Notes under the pieces: generated by a model
Told to the model about the DNA's origin: nothing
What the model saw: only the letters and a program-made list of their open reading frames with translations
Database searches by the model: none
In this document: positions 8,440 through 16,957 of the stretch, piece by piece
How the letters are laid out: the number at the start of each line of letters is the position of its first letter
How positions within the stretch are numbered: the stretch's first letter is position 1
Program-made: the position numbers and the translations under genes
Assembly: GCA_015075165.1 (NCBI GenBank)
Contig: JABTUY010000012.1
Location: forward strand, 1 to 64,000
Length of the DNA stretch: 64,000 nt
Direction: 5' to 3'
Origin: Ideonella sp.
GTDB lineage: Bacteria; Pseudomonadota; Gammaproteobacteria; Burkholderiales; Burkholderiaceae_C

Positions 8440-9417
8440 TCAGAACGGATTGTTGCGCGCGCGCGTGATGGCCAGCGTGGCCAGGTGCGAATGCATCACC
8501 TGCGCGAAGTGAAGGTCGTCGGCCCACAGGAAGTTGCCGGTGCTGGCACCGGTCACCAGTGTGTTCGACGTGCACGCCGGCGGCGCCGTGGCGCAGGCCT
8601 TGGCGCTGGTGTTCGACAGGCCGAGGAACAGGCTGGGAAAGCGCACGGCCTGCTGGGTGGCATCGTCGGCCAGCACCAGGCCGATGTAGCGCCCGTCCTG
8701 CACGATGTCGACCCGCAGCCGGGTGTTGTACGTCGCGGTCAGGCAGGCCAGCTGCGCCGCCTGCCCAGGCGACGCCGCATCCTTCGCGAGCGCGTACGGC
8801 GTCAAGCCGAGATCGTGCACAGTCGAGAGGACCACGCGCGCGCCGGCGGCGACCAGTCGGTTGACCTGCTCGGCCACGTGGTGGCCGCGCGCGCGCAGCT
8901 CGTTCTCGATGTCGGTGTTGACGCGGGTATCCGGGTCGCAGTACTTCGATCCGGCGAAGTTCTCGTACACGTCGATGATGTCATGCATGCCGACCATCAC
9001 GACGAACAGATCCTTGGCGCCCACCGGACCGACTGCCAGCTGGGCGTCGATCTGGGCATCGAGATCGGCCGCCTTGGCCCCTGGCGCCGTGCGCGTGATG
9101 CCGCGCACGTCGGTGGCGCCAGCGGCCTTGCAGTTGTCGAGCACGAGACCGAAGTCGCTGACGATCTGCTGCGTCCAGATCGGCTGCGAACCGCAGGTGA
9201 CCGCCAAGGTGGTCGGATCGATGCCGTTGATGGCGTAGTTGCGGCCATCGGGCAGCAGGCCGGCGTTCTCGTCGCCGACGATGATGATGCGATTCGGCTG
9301 GAACGGCTCGATCTGCGACGTGCCGCCGCCACACGCGACCAGTCCAGCGACGAGGCCGGCGGCCAGCAGCGAGGCTGCGGCGCGCCGCCAGTTCTTCGAT
9401 CCACGGTCGATCAGCAT
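8440..9417 (-). CDS. GDSL/SGNH-like lipoprotein lacking the usual nucleophile
   Basis: A lipoprotein of about 325 residues with a hydrophobic signal and lipobox LVAC followed by GGG. Layout resembles SGNH/GDSL hydrolases: block I (IIIVGDEN), a middle block (MVGMHDIIDVY) and a C-terminal DxxH block (ADDLHFAQVMH). However, the catalytic Ser of the GDS motif is replaced by Glu (GDEN, residues 48-51) and the block III Asn by His. Either a divergent chemistry or a non-catalytic carbohydrate or lipid binder is possible. Starts at 9432 and 9417 both give good signal peptides; 9417 has a GGA ten bases upstream. Confidence 0.7.
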   Translation of the reverse strand: MLIDRGSKNWRRAAASLLAAGLVAGLVACGGGTSQIEPFQPNRIIIVGDENAGLLPDGRNYAINGIDPTTLAVTCGSQPIWTQQIVSDFGLVLDNCKAAGATDVRGITRTAPGAKAADLDAQIDAQLAVGPVGAKDLFVVMVGMHDIIDVYENFAGSKYCDPDTRVNTDIENELRARGHHVAEQVNRLVAAGARVVLSTVHDLGLTPYALAKDAASPGQAAQLACLTATYNTRLRVDIVQDGRYIGLVLADDATQQAVRFPSLFLGLSNTSAKACATAPPACTSNTLVTGASTGNFLWADDLHFAQVMHSHLATLAITRARNNPF

Positions 9418-9451
9418 CGCAAGAGGTTCCATCAGTCGCTGCGCGCCGCGT

Positions 9452-10430
9452 TCACCGGTGCGACGCCGCACGTTGCAAGCGGTCGTTGACGCCCTCCCAT
9501 TCGGGTGTGTCGGGGGGTTGTTCGACCCAGATCAGCTTCACGCCCTGGGCATCGAACCCGCGCAGCACGGCGAACAGCTCTTGCGCCACCGCCCGCGGGT
9601 CGTCGGGCATCGCCCGCACCAGCGGGTGACGCCGCGGCGCCGTGCGCGAATATACCGCCAGCCCCTGCATCGTCGCCGGCAGCACGCCGAGCGCCGTCCC
9701 CAGCTCGTCGCTGCTCATCAGACGCACCGTGGCACGCGGCGCGTAGTGGCTCGCGAGCGTGCCGGGCGCCGCGGTGGCGTGGGCACCGGGCTCGACCAGC
9801 GCGGCGCCGAGCGCGCGCTCGAGCGCCTCGCGGTCGACGACGCCCGGGCGCAGCAGCACCGGCACCGGCTGCGAGCAATCGACGATCGCCGATTCGATGC
9901 CCAGCTCGCAGCGGCCACCATCGAGCACCCACAGCGCCTCGCCGAACTCGTCGCGCACGTGTTCAGCGGTGGTCGGGCTGACGCGGCCGAAGCGGTTGGC
10001 GCTCGGCGCAGCCAGCCCGGCGACGCCCAGCTCGGCGCAGCGCGCCAGCAGCGCGCGCGCCACCGGGTGCGCTGGCTGCGCAGCGCCAGCGTCGGCAGCC
10101 ATGATCGCCGCGGCGGCGCTCGCGCGCGCGCGCGCGCGGCACGATCACCGTGACCGGGCCGGGCCAGAACGCTTCGATCAGCCGTGTCGCCGCATCGCCG
10201 AGCGTGGTCGTGAACGCGGCCGCGCCCACACGGTCGTACACGTGCACGATCAGCGGGTGGTCGGCCGGCCTCTGCTTCAGCGCGAAGATCTTCGCCACCG
10301 CCGCATCGTCGTCGGCGCGCGCGGCCAGGCCGTAGACGGTTTCGGTGGGGATGGCCACCAGCTCGCCGGCGGCCAACCGCTGCGCCGCCTGTTCGAGCGC
10401 AGCGGCGTCGTCGCCGCTCACGATGGCCAC
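9452..10430 (-). pseudogene. Sua5/TsaC-type threonylcarbamoyl-AMP synthase, frameshifted
   Basis: The intact enzyme makes threonylcarbamoyl-AMP for tRNA t6A. The N-terminal half (from the GTG at 10430, preceded by GGAG) reads LAAGELVAIPTETVYGLAARA, KIFALKQRPADHPLIVHV and FWPGPVTVIVP. The C-terminal half in another frame (ending 9452) has PAHPVARALL, APSANRFGRVSPTTAEHV and LDGGRCELGIESAIVD, then a Sua5-type extension. The frames join at the (CG)9 run 10121-10138: removing one CG unit fuses them into one protein of about 325 residues. It is either a slippage mutation, a sequencing error, or a switchable allele. It follows purK closely (14 bp). Confidence 0.85.
10121..10138. repeat. (CG)9 dinucleotide tract inside the Sua5-type gene
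   Basis: Nine uninterrupted CG units. It lies exactly where the two halves of the Sua5-type gene change reading frame, between the codons for the VTVIVP segment and an Ala-rich stretch. Loss of one unit, or gain of two, restores a continuous frame. Confidence 0.95.
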
Positions 10431-10443
10431 TGGCCTGCTCCGC

Positions 10444-11622
10444 TCACCACGGCACGATGCCGAGACGCTGCGCGGCCTCGCGCGCCAGCGCTTGCGCGGC
10501 ACCGGCGTCGGCCGCGGTCAGCGTCAGGTGGCCCATCTTGCGTCCGGGCCGCGCCTGCGCCTTGCCGTACAGGTGCAGGTGTGCACCGGGCAGCGACAGC
10601 ACGCGGCGCCACTCGGGCGCCGCGCCGTCGCGCCACAGGTCGCCCAGCAGGTTCAGCATCAGCGCCGGCGAGTGCGCGCGCGGCGCCACCAGCGGCAGGC
10701 CGGCCATGGCGCGCACCTGCCAGTCGAACTGGCTGGCGTCGGCCGCATCGATCGTGCAATGGCCTGAGTTGTGCGGCCGCGGCGCCATCTCGTTGGCCAC
10801 CAGCGAGCCGTCGCGCAGCACGAAGAACTCGACGCACAGCACGCCGACATAGCGCAGCGCCTGCGCGATCGCGCGTGCAGCCGCATCGGCGCGCTGCGCG
10901 AGCGCGGAATCGAAGGCGGCACCGAACACCGATCCGAACTCCGGCGCGGGCCACGCGGTAACGGCGAGGATGCCGTCGCGGTGCAGGTTGCGAAACGGCG
11001 CGAAGCTGACGATTGCACCGTCGGCGCCGCGCGCCAGCACCACGCTGATTTCCAGCGCCAGTTCGAGCCGGCGTTCGAGCACGCAGCGCACCGCGCCGAG
11101 CGCCTGCCACGCCGCCGCCAGCTCGGCACGACTGCGCACGCTGCGCTGGCCTTTGCCGTCGTAGCCGAGCTGCGCGGTCTTCAGGATGCCGGGCAGCAGC
11201 GCATCGGGCACCGCGGCCAGCGCCGCCTCGCCGTCGATCACCGCATGCGGCGCACAGCCGACGCCGCTGCGTTCGAACAGCGCCTTCTCGAGCGCACGAT
11301 CCTGGCAGACGGCCACCGCATCGGCGCCCGGCGCCACCGGACGCCGTGCGGCCAGCCGGCGCAACACTTCGGCCGGCACGTTCTCGAACTCGGTCGTCAC
11401 CGCGGCGGCCTCGGTCGCCATCGCGTCGAGCGCCGCCGCATCGAGGTAGTCGGCCCTCAGGTGCCGCTCGGCGACGCGGCCGGCCGGCGAATCGGCATCG
11501 GGGTCGAGCACGGTGCAACGGTAGCCGAGCCGCTGCGCGGCATGCACGAACATGCGCCCGAGCTGGCCACCACCGAGCACGCCGAGCATCGCGCCCGGCG
11601 GCAGCATCGAGACCGCGGTCAT
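10444..11622 (-). CDS. purK: PurK, N5-carboxyaminoimidazole ribonucleotide synthetase
   Basis: PurK is the ATP-grasp enzyme that carboxylates AIR to N5-CAIR in purine synthesis. It starts with the nucleotide fold MLGVLGGGQLGRM, contains TTEFENVP, LKTAQLGYDGKGQ (ATP-binding), and NEMAPRPHNSGHCTIDA (the family C-terminal signature), and ends GKAQARPGRKMGHLTL. Length 392 residues is normal. I placed the start at ATG 11622 (MTAVSMLPPG); upstream residues are atypical. PurE lies 133 bp upstream, the gap being filled by a dispersed repeat, and the Sua5-type gene follows 14 bp downstream. Confidence 0.97.
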   Translation of the reverse strand: MTAVSMLPPGAMLGVLGGGQLGRMFVHAAQRLGYRCTVLDPDADSPAGRVAERHLRADYLDAAALDAMATEAAAVTTEFENVPAEVLRRLAARRPVAPGADAVAVCQDRALEKALFERSGVGCAPHAVIDGEAALAAVPDALLPGILKTAQLGYDGKGQRSVRSRAELAAAWQALGAVRCVLERRLELALEISVVLARGADGAIVSFAPFRNLHRDGILAVTAWPAPEFGSVFGAAFDSALAQRADAAARAIAQALRYVGVLCVEFFVLRDGSLVANEMAPRPHNSGHCTIDAADASQFDWQVRAMAGLPLVAPRAHSPALMLNLLGDLWRDGAAPEWRRVLSLPGAHLHLYGKAQARPGRKMGHLTLTAADAGAAQALAREAAQRLGIVPW

Positions 11623-11652
11623 GTCAGCGATCCATGGCGCTGCAGGCGACTT

Positions 11653-11758
11653 GCGACGCACGAGCCGGTGCAGCCGAGAGCCGCCGCGGATCCGGCTCCG
11701 CCGGGCCGCTGGCGGCGCCCCTCGAGGGGAGGCGCCGAAGGCGCTTCGGGGTGGTTCA
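11653..11758 (-). repeat. Dispersed intergenic repeat, copy 1 (after purE)
   Basis: Read on the minus strand this segment begins at the purE stop codon with TGAACCACCCCGAAG and runs for about 106 bp. It aligns, with only small indels, to 15735-15844, which follows secD; by eye about four in five positions agree. It contains the perfect 12-bp palindrome CCCCTCGAGGGG (11718-11729) and several GC-rich inverted segments, so it can fold as RNA. It fills most of the purE-purK gap in the sense direction. Confidence 0.85.
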
Positions 11759-12256
11759 ATTCAAGTCCTGCGTCATCGCGCGCGCGGCGGCGGTCTGCGC
11801 GGCGCGGTACTGCGCCAGGCGTTCGCGCAACGCCACGTCGTCGTGGGCCAGCATCGCCACCGCGAACAGTGCGGCGTTGGCCGCGCCGGCGTTGCCGATC
11901 GCGAACGTGGCCACCGGAATGCCCTTGGGCATCTGCACGATCGAATGCAGCGAGTCGACGCCGTTCAGATGCTTGCTCGCCACCGGCACGCCGAGCACCG
12001 GCACCGCGGTCTTGGCCGCCAGCATGCCCGGCAGGTGGGCCGCGCCGCCGGCGCCGGCGATGATCGCGCGCAGGCCGCGGCCGGCCGCGGCTTCCGCATA
12101 CGCGAACAGGTCGTCGGGCATGCGGTGCGCCGAAACCACCCGGCGTTCGTGCGGCACGCCGAACTCGGCGAGAATGGCGGCCGCGTGCTGCAGGGTCTCC
12201 CAGTCGCTGGACGAGCCCATCAGCACACCGACGACGGGGGGAGCAGTGGACGGCAC
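11756..12256 (-). CDS. purE: PurE, N5-CAIR mutase
   Basis: PurE isomerises N5-CAIR to CAIR in purine synthesis. The 166-residue protein has the class I signature [13 protein letters not shown], then [30 protein letters not shown] and [36 protein letters not shown]. The start is GTG at 12256, preceded on its strand by GAGGAGACC, a good ribosome binding site. A TACAAT hexamer 37 bp upstream is a likely -10. The gene is divergent from the thioredoxin gene and leads purE-purK-Sua5. Confidence 0.97.
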   Translation of the reverse strand: MPSTAPPVVGVLMGSSSDWETLQHAAAILAEFGVPHERRVVSAHRMPDDLFAYAEAAAGRGLRAIIAGAGGAAHLPGMLAAKTAVPVLGVPVASKHLNGVDSLHSIVQMPKGIPVATFAIGNAGAANAALFAVAMLAHDDVALRERLAQYRAAQTAAARAMTQDLN

Positions 12257-12292
12257 GGTCTCCTCGAGCCACAGCGTTCAAGAAGGGCTTGC

Positions 12293-12298
12293 ATTGTA
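12293..12298 (-). promoter_or_regulatory. Putative -10 (TACAAT) for purE
   Basis: On the minus strand TACAAT lies 37 bp before the purE start, in the divergent purE/thioredoxin spacer. No clear -35 is seen at 16-18 bp. A leader of about 30 nt would fit the AGGAG just before the GTG. Confidence 0.4.
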
Positions 12299-12356
12299 GG
12301 GGTCGCGCCCTCACGTCCGCGCCGGCAGGCCGTCGTTGCCTCCCCGAGTTCCAGCC

Positions 12357-13301
12357 ATGATCGACATCACCCTCCAGAACTTCGAGACCGAACTGATCCA
12401 GACCTCGGCGCAGACGCCGGTGCTGCTGGACATCTGGGCGCCGTGGTGCGGCCCGTGCAAGGCGCTGAGCCCGGTGCTCGAGAAGCTCGAGCGCGAGTAC
12501 GGCGGGCGCTTCAAGCTGGCCAAGCTCAACAGCGACGAGCAGCCCGAGATCGCCGGCCAGCTGAGCCAGGCGTTCGGCGTGCGCAGCATTCCGTTCTGTG
12601 TGCTGTTCGACCAGGGCCAGCCGATCGACGGCTTCGTCGGTGCACAGCCCGAGGCGCAGGTGCGGCAGTTCCTCGATCGCCACGTGCCGACCACCGAAGA
12701 GGCACAGGCCGAGGCCGATGTCGAGGAGGCCGAGGTGCTGGAAGCCGAGGGCGACACCGACGCCGCGCTGGCCAAGCTGCAGCAGGCGGTGGCGGTAGCC
12801 CCGGGCAACGATGCCGCGCGTGGCGACTACGTCAAGCTGCTGCTCGAGCTCGGCCGGGTGCCGCAGGCGCGCATGGCGTACGAGCCGATGGCCGCCAAGG
12901 CGCCGCTCGATGCGCGCATCGCCGCGCTCGGCCTGTGGCTCGACGCCTGCGAGAAGGCGCCGCGCTCGCGCAGCGCCGAGGTGCTGCAGGCGGCGATCGT
13001 CGCCAACCGGCGCGATTTCGACGCCCGCCACGAGCTGGCGCAGCGCCATTTCGCCGCCGGCCGCTTCACCGAGGCGATGGATGAGCTGCTCGAGATCGTG
13101 ATGCGCGACAAGCAGTGGAACGAGCAGCTGGCGCGCCGCACGTACGTGGCGATCCTGGAGCTGATGAGCAAGCCGGCACCCAAGGCGGCTGCGGCCGAGC
13201 AGGCCAAGGGCGCGCTCGAGGTGGCCGGCAAGCCCGCGGCCGCGCCGAGCGACCCGGTGGTCGACCAGTACCGACGCAAGCTCAGCATGGCGCTGTTCTG
13301 A
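12357..13301 (+). CDS. cnoX: Thioredoxin-TPR co-chaperone (CnoX/YbbN-like)
   Basis: A 314-residue cytoplasmic protein: a thioredoxin domain (residues 1-110) followed by TPR-like helical repeats. The redox site is WCGPC (Cys31, Cys34), so unlike E. coli YbbN the thioredoxin active site is complete. The C-terminal half (EAEVLEAEGDTDAALAKLQQAV and following) matches the YbbN tetratricopeptide module that binds chaperonin and clients. Start at ATG 12357 rather than 12336 because it begins directly with the domain. It is divergent from purE and precedes yajC by 108 bp. Confidence 0.88.
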   Translation: MIDITLQNFETELIQTSAQTPVLLDIWAPWCGPCKALSPVLEKLEREYGGRFKLAKLNSDEQPEIAGQLSQAFGVRSIPFCVLFDQGQPIDGFVGAQPEAQVRQFLDRHVPTTEEAQAEADVEEAEVLEAEGDTDAALAKLQQAVAVAPGNDAARGDYVKLLLELGRVPQARMAYEPMAAKAPLDARIAALGLWLDACEKAPRSRSAEVLQAAIVANRRDFDARHELAQRHFAAGRFTEAMDELLEIVMRDKQWNEQLARRTYVAILELMSKPAPKAAAAEQAKGALEVAGKPAAAPSDPVVDQYRRKLSMALF

Positions 13302-13409
13302 CGCCGCCCGCACCGCCACGCCGGCCACCGATTGGCCGCGACATAGAATTTCACGCTTTGCCCGGCCCGCAGGCCGGCCCGCGACACACTCGACCGAGGA
13401 TCCCAAGCC

Positions 13410-13736
13410 GTGTTCATCTCGCAAGCCTTCGCCCAGACCGCGCCGGCCGCCAGTGGCGGAGCCGAGTCCAGCCTGTTGAGCCTGGCACCGCTGGTGCTGA
13501 TGTTCGTGGTGCTGTACTTCATCATGATCCGGCCGCAGATGAAGCGTCAGAAGGAACACAAGGCGATGATCGAGGCGCTGGCCAAGGGCGACGAGGTGGT
13601 CACCTCAGGCGGCCTGCTCGGTCGCGTGACCAAGCTCGGCGAATCGTTCCTGCACGTCGAGGTGGCCAACGGCGTCGAACTGCAGGTGCAGCGCAGCGCC
13701 GTGGTGCAGGTGCTGCCCAAGGGCACGATCAAGTGA
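13410..13736 (+). CDS. yajC: YajC, Sec translocase accessory subunit
   Basis: A 108-residue single-span inner-membrane protein associating with SecDF. The membrane helix is LLSLAPLVLMFVVLYFIMIRPQ, followed by the family stretch MKRQKEHKAMIEALAKGDEVVTSGGLLGRV. The start codon is GTG at 13410 with GAGG nine bases upstream. A TAGAAT at 13344-13349 could be the -10 of a yajC-secD-secF transcript, without a convincing -35. The usual upstream partners queA and tgt are absent here; the thioredoxin gene takes their place. secD starts 121 bp downstream. Confidence 0.95.
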   Translation: MFISQAFAQTAPAASGGAESSLLSLAPLVLMFVVLYFIMIRPQMKRQKEHKAMIEALAKGDEVVTSGGLLGRVTKLGESFLHVEVANGVELQVQRSAVVQVLPKGTIK

Positions 13737-13857
13737 CTGCACGCGAAGCGGCCCGGCGCTCGCCGGCCTCGCGCGCAATCCAGGCGCAGCGCACGCACCG
13801 GGCGCCGCGCACCGTTGCGGCGGTCGCCGACAGTGCGGCCGTCCGTTCGGACCAGCC

Positions 13858-15732
13858 ATGAACCGCTACCCGCTGTGGAAGTACGTGATGCTGGCGCTCG
13901 CGCTGGTGATCGGCGTGCTGTACACGCTGCCCAACTTCTACGGCGAGGCGCCGGCGGTGCAGGTGTCCAGCGGCAAGGCGACGCTCAAGCTCGACGCCGG
14001 CATCGTGCTACGCATCGAATCGGCGCTACGCGCAGCGGGCATCGCAGCCGATTTCGTCGAGTTCGAGGGCAACTCGGCCAAGGCACGCTTCGCCGACACC
14101 GACACCCAGCTGAAGGCGAAGGACGCGATCGCGAAGGCACTCAACCCGGATGCCGGCGACCCCAGCTACATCGTGGCGCTGAACCTGCTGCCGCGCTCGC
14201 CGACCTGGCTGGCGCGACTGCATGCGCTGCCGATGTACCTCGGCCTCGACCTGCGCGGCGGCGTGCATTTCCTGATGCAGGTCGACATGAAGTCGGCGCT
14301 GTCGAAGAAGGCCGAGTCGTACGCTGGCGACCTGCGCAGCCTGATGCGCGACAAGGGCGTCCGCCACGCCGGCATCAGCCGCGACGGCGATGCGGTAACG
14401 ATCCGCTTCCGCGACCGCGCCACGCTGGCGCAGGCGCAGCCGGTGCTGACCGACCAGTTGGCCGACCTGCAGTGGGTCGAAGGCGCCGACGGCAGCGAGC
14501 TCAAGCTCACCGGCACGCTCAAGCCCGAGGCCGCACGCAAGGTGCAGGAGCAGGCGCTGCAGCAGAACATCACCACGCTGCACAACCGCGTCAACGAACT
14601 CGGCGTGGCCGAGCCGGTGATCCAGCAGCAAGGCGCCGACCGCGTCGTGGTCGAGTTGCCCGGCGTGCAGGACACCGCGAAGGCCAAGGACATCATCGGC
14701 CGCACCGCGAACCTCGAGTTTCGCCTGGCCGATATGTCACCCGAGGCACGCGCCGCGCTCGACGGCGCCGGCCCGGTGCCGTTCGGCCGCGAACGCTTCA
14801 GCGTCGGCCGCGGTGCGCCGGTGATCGTCTACCGCGACGTGATCGCCTCGGGCGACATGCTCACCGACGCGCAGCCGCGGCCCGATCAGAACAACCAGCC
14901 GGCGGTGTCGGTCACGCTCGATGCCAAGGGCGGCCGGCGCATGCTCGACGTCACGCGCAACAACGTCGGCAACTTCATGGCCGCGATCCTGTTCGAGAAG
15001 AACAAGGGCGAGGTGCTCACCGTCGCACGCATCCAGGGCGAGTTCGGCAACCAGTTCCAGATCACCGGCATGGGCACCACCGAGGCGGCCAACGATCTGG
15101 CGCTGCTGCTGCGCGCCGGCGGGCTGGCCGCGCCGATGGAGATCATCGAGGAGCGCACGATCGGCCCGAGCCTGGGCAAGGACAACATCGACAAGGGCTT
15201 CGCCAGCGTCGCCTACGGCTTCGCGGCGATCGCGGCGTTCATGTGCGCGTACTACCTGCTGTTCGGCGTGTTCTCGACGCTGGCGCTGGCGTTCAACCTG
15301 CTGCTGCTGGTGGCGGTGCTGTCGATGCTGCAGGCCACGATGACGCTGCCGGGCATCGCCGCCATCGCACTGACGCTGGGCATGGCGATCGACGCCAACG
15401 TGCTGATCAACGAGCGCGTGCGCGAAGAGCTGCGCGGCGGTGCCGCGCCGCAGGCGGCGATCCACACCGGCTACGAACGCGCCTGGGCGACGATCCTCGA
15501 CTCCAACGTGACCACGCTGATCGCCGGCCTCGCGCTGCTGGCCTTCGGCTCGGGGCCGGTGCGCGGCTTCGCGGTGGTGCACGTGCTGGGCATCATGACG
15601 TCGATGTTCTCGGCGGTGTTGTTCTCGCGCGGCCTGGTCAACCTCTGGTACGGCCGGCAAAAGCGCCTGAAGGGCGTGTCGATCGGCCAGGTCTGGCGCC
15701 CCGACGGCGCGACGCCGCCGGCGCAGGGCTGA
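13858..15732 (+). CDS. secD: SecD, protein translocase subunit
   Basis: SecD is an inner-membrane RND-like component that uses the proton gradient to drive late steps of export. At 624 residues it is of normal size: an N-terminal membrane helix (MLALALVIGVLYTLPN), the YLGLDLRGGVHFLMQVD motif after about residue 120, a large periplasmic domain, and a C-terminal bundle of five helices including IAAIALTLGMAIDANVLINERVREEL. Its stop is followed at once by a dispersed repeat, then secF 166 bp downstream. Confidence 0.98.
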   Translation: MNRYPLWKYVMLALALVIGVLYTLPNFYGEAPAVQVSSGKATLKLDAGIVLRIESALRAAGIAADFVEFEGNSAKARFADTDTQLKAKDAIAKALNPDAGDPSYIVALNLLPRSPTWLARLHALPMYLGLDLRGGVHFLMQVDMKSALSKKAESYAGDLRSLMRDKGVRHAGISRDGDAVTIRFRDRATLAQAQPVLTDQLADLQWVEGADGSELKLTGTLKPEAARKVQEQALQQNITTLHNRVNELGVAEPVIQQQGADRVVVELPGVQDTAKAKDIIGRTANLEFRLADMSPEARAALDGAGPVPFGRERFSVGRGAPVIVYRDVIASGDMLTDAQPRPDQNNQPAVSVTLDAKGGRRMLDVTRNNVGNFMAAILFEKNKGEVLTVARIQGEFGNQFQITGMGTTEAANDLALLLRAGGLAAPMEIIEERTIGPSLGKDNIDKGFASVAYGFAAIAAFMCAYYLLFGVFSTLALAFNLLLLVAVLSMLQATMTLPGIAAIALTLGMAIDANVLINERVREELRGGAAPQAAIHTGYERAWATILDSNVTTLIAGLALLAFGSGPVRGFAVVHVLGIMTSMFSAVLFSRGLVNLWYGRQKRLKGVSIGQVWRPDGATPPAQG

Positions 15733-15734
15733 AG

Positions 15735-15844
15735 TGAACCACCCCCGAAGTGCCTGCGGCGCCCGCCTCTACGAGGGGGCGCGGCCAGCGGTCCGGCGCA
15801 GCCGGTTCCGCGGCCGCTCGCGGTTGCGTCGGTTCATGCGTCGC
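15735..15844 (+). repeat. Dispersed intergenic repeat, copy 2 (after secD)
   Basis: This segment begins two bases after the secD stop with TGAACCACCCCCGAAG and ends near TTCATGCGTCGC. It is the same element as 11653-11758, in the same orientation relative to the gene before it. Substitutions are scattered, so it is not a recent duplicate. The central palindrome of copy 1 is imperfect here. It fills most of the secD-secF spacer. Confidence 0.85.
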
Positions 15845-15898
15845 GGGTGCCACTTCAGCAGCATGGAGAACTGAAATGCAGCGAACCCGGGAGGTCTG

Positions 15899-16927
15899 AT
15901 GGAGTTCTTCCGCATCCGGCGCGACATCCCGTTCATGCGCCATGCGCTGGTGTTCAACGCCATCTCGTTCCTCACCTTCGCTGCCGCGGTGTTCTTCCTC
16001 GTCACGCGCGGCCTGCACCTGTCGATCGAGTTCACCGGCGGCACGGTGATCGAGGTGGCCTACGCGCAGCCGGCCGACGTCGAGAAGGTGCGCACCAACG
16101 TCGAGGCGCTCGGCTTCGGCGAGGTGCAGGTGCAGAACTTCGGCACCTCACGCGACGTGATGATCCGGCTGCCGGTCCGCGGCGGCGAGAAGCAAAGCGA
16201 GATCGCGGCGCGCGTGTTCGAGCGCCTGTGCAGCGCCGACGGCGGCCGGCTCGAGGCGCGCCCGGCGACGGCCGCCGACCCGGCTGGCCGCACCGCCTGT
16301 GCCGACAACAAGGGCAGCGAGCCGCTGCGGCTGTCGCGCACCGAGATCGTCGGGCCCGCGGTGGGCGCCGAGCTGTACGCCGACGGCCTGAAGGCGCTGG
16401 CCTTCGTGGTGATCGGGATCATGGTGTATCTGGCGTTCCGCTTCGAGTGGAAGTTCTCGGTCGCCGCCATCGTCGCCAACCTGCACGACGTGGTGATCAT
16501 CCTCGGCTTCTTCGCGTTCTTCCAGTGGGAGTTCTCGCTCGCGGTGCTGGCCGCGGTGCTGGCGGTGCTGGGCTACTCGGTCAACGAATCGGTGGTGATC
16601 TTCGACCGCATCCGCGAGGCGTTCCGCCGCTACCGCAAGATGAACACGCACGAGGTGATCGACCACGCGATCACCAGCACGATCAGCCGCACGATCATCA
16701 CGCACGGCTCGACGCAGATGATGGTGCTGTCGATGCTGCTGTTCGGCGGGCCCACGCTGCACTATTTCGCGATCGCGCTGACCATTGGCATCCTGTTCGG
16801 CATCTACTCGTCGGTGTTCGTCGCCGCCGCGATCGCGATGTGGCTCGGCGTCAAGCGTGAAGATCTGGTGCGCGCCGCGGGCAAGGACCGCGATCCGAAC
16901 GATCCGAACGCGGGTGCCGTGGTGTAG
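15899..16927 (+). CDS. secF: SecF, protein translocase subunit
   Basis: SecF pairs with SecD in the inner membrane. The 342-residue protein starts MEFFRIRRDIPFMRHALVFNAISF, shows the LSIEFTGGTVIEV motif and the conserved C-terminal block GYSVNESVVIFDRIREAFRR, then ITSTISRTIITHGSTQMMVLSMLLFGG. Six membrane helices are apparent. A strong ribosome site (GGGAGG) precedes the ATG at 15899. The periplasmic loop carries a short Cys-containing insertion (CSADGG, ACADNKG), which I note without interpretation. Confidence 0.98.
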   Translation: MEFFRIRRDIPFMRHALVFNAISFLTFAAAVFFLVTRGLHLSIEFTGGTVIEVAYAQPADVEKVRTNVEALGFGEVQVQNFGTSRDVMIRLPVRGGEKQSEIAARVFERLCSADGGRLEARPATAADPAGRTACADNKGSEPLRLSRTEIVGPAVGAELYADGLKALAFVVIGIMVYLAFRFEWKFSVAAIVANLHDVVIILGFFAFFQWEFSLAVLAAVLAVLGYSVNESVVIFDRIREAFRRYRKMNTHEVIDHAITSTISRTIITHGSTQMMVLSMLLFGGPTLHYFAIALTIGILFGIYSSVFVAAAIAMWLGVKREDLVRAAGKDRDPNDPNAGAVV

Positions 16928-16957
16928 AGTAGACGCGACTCCGACTGTCCCCACGAC

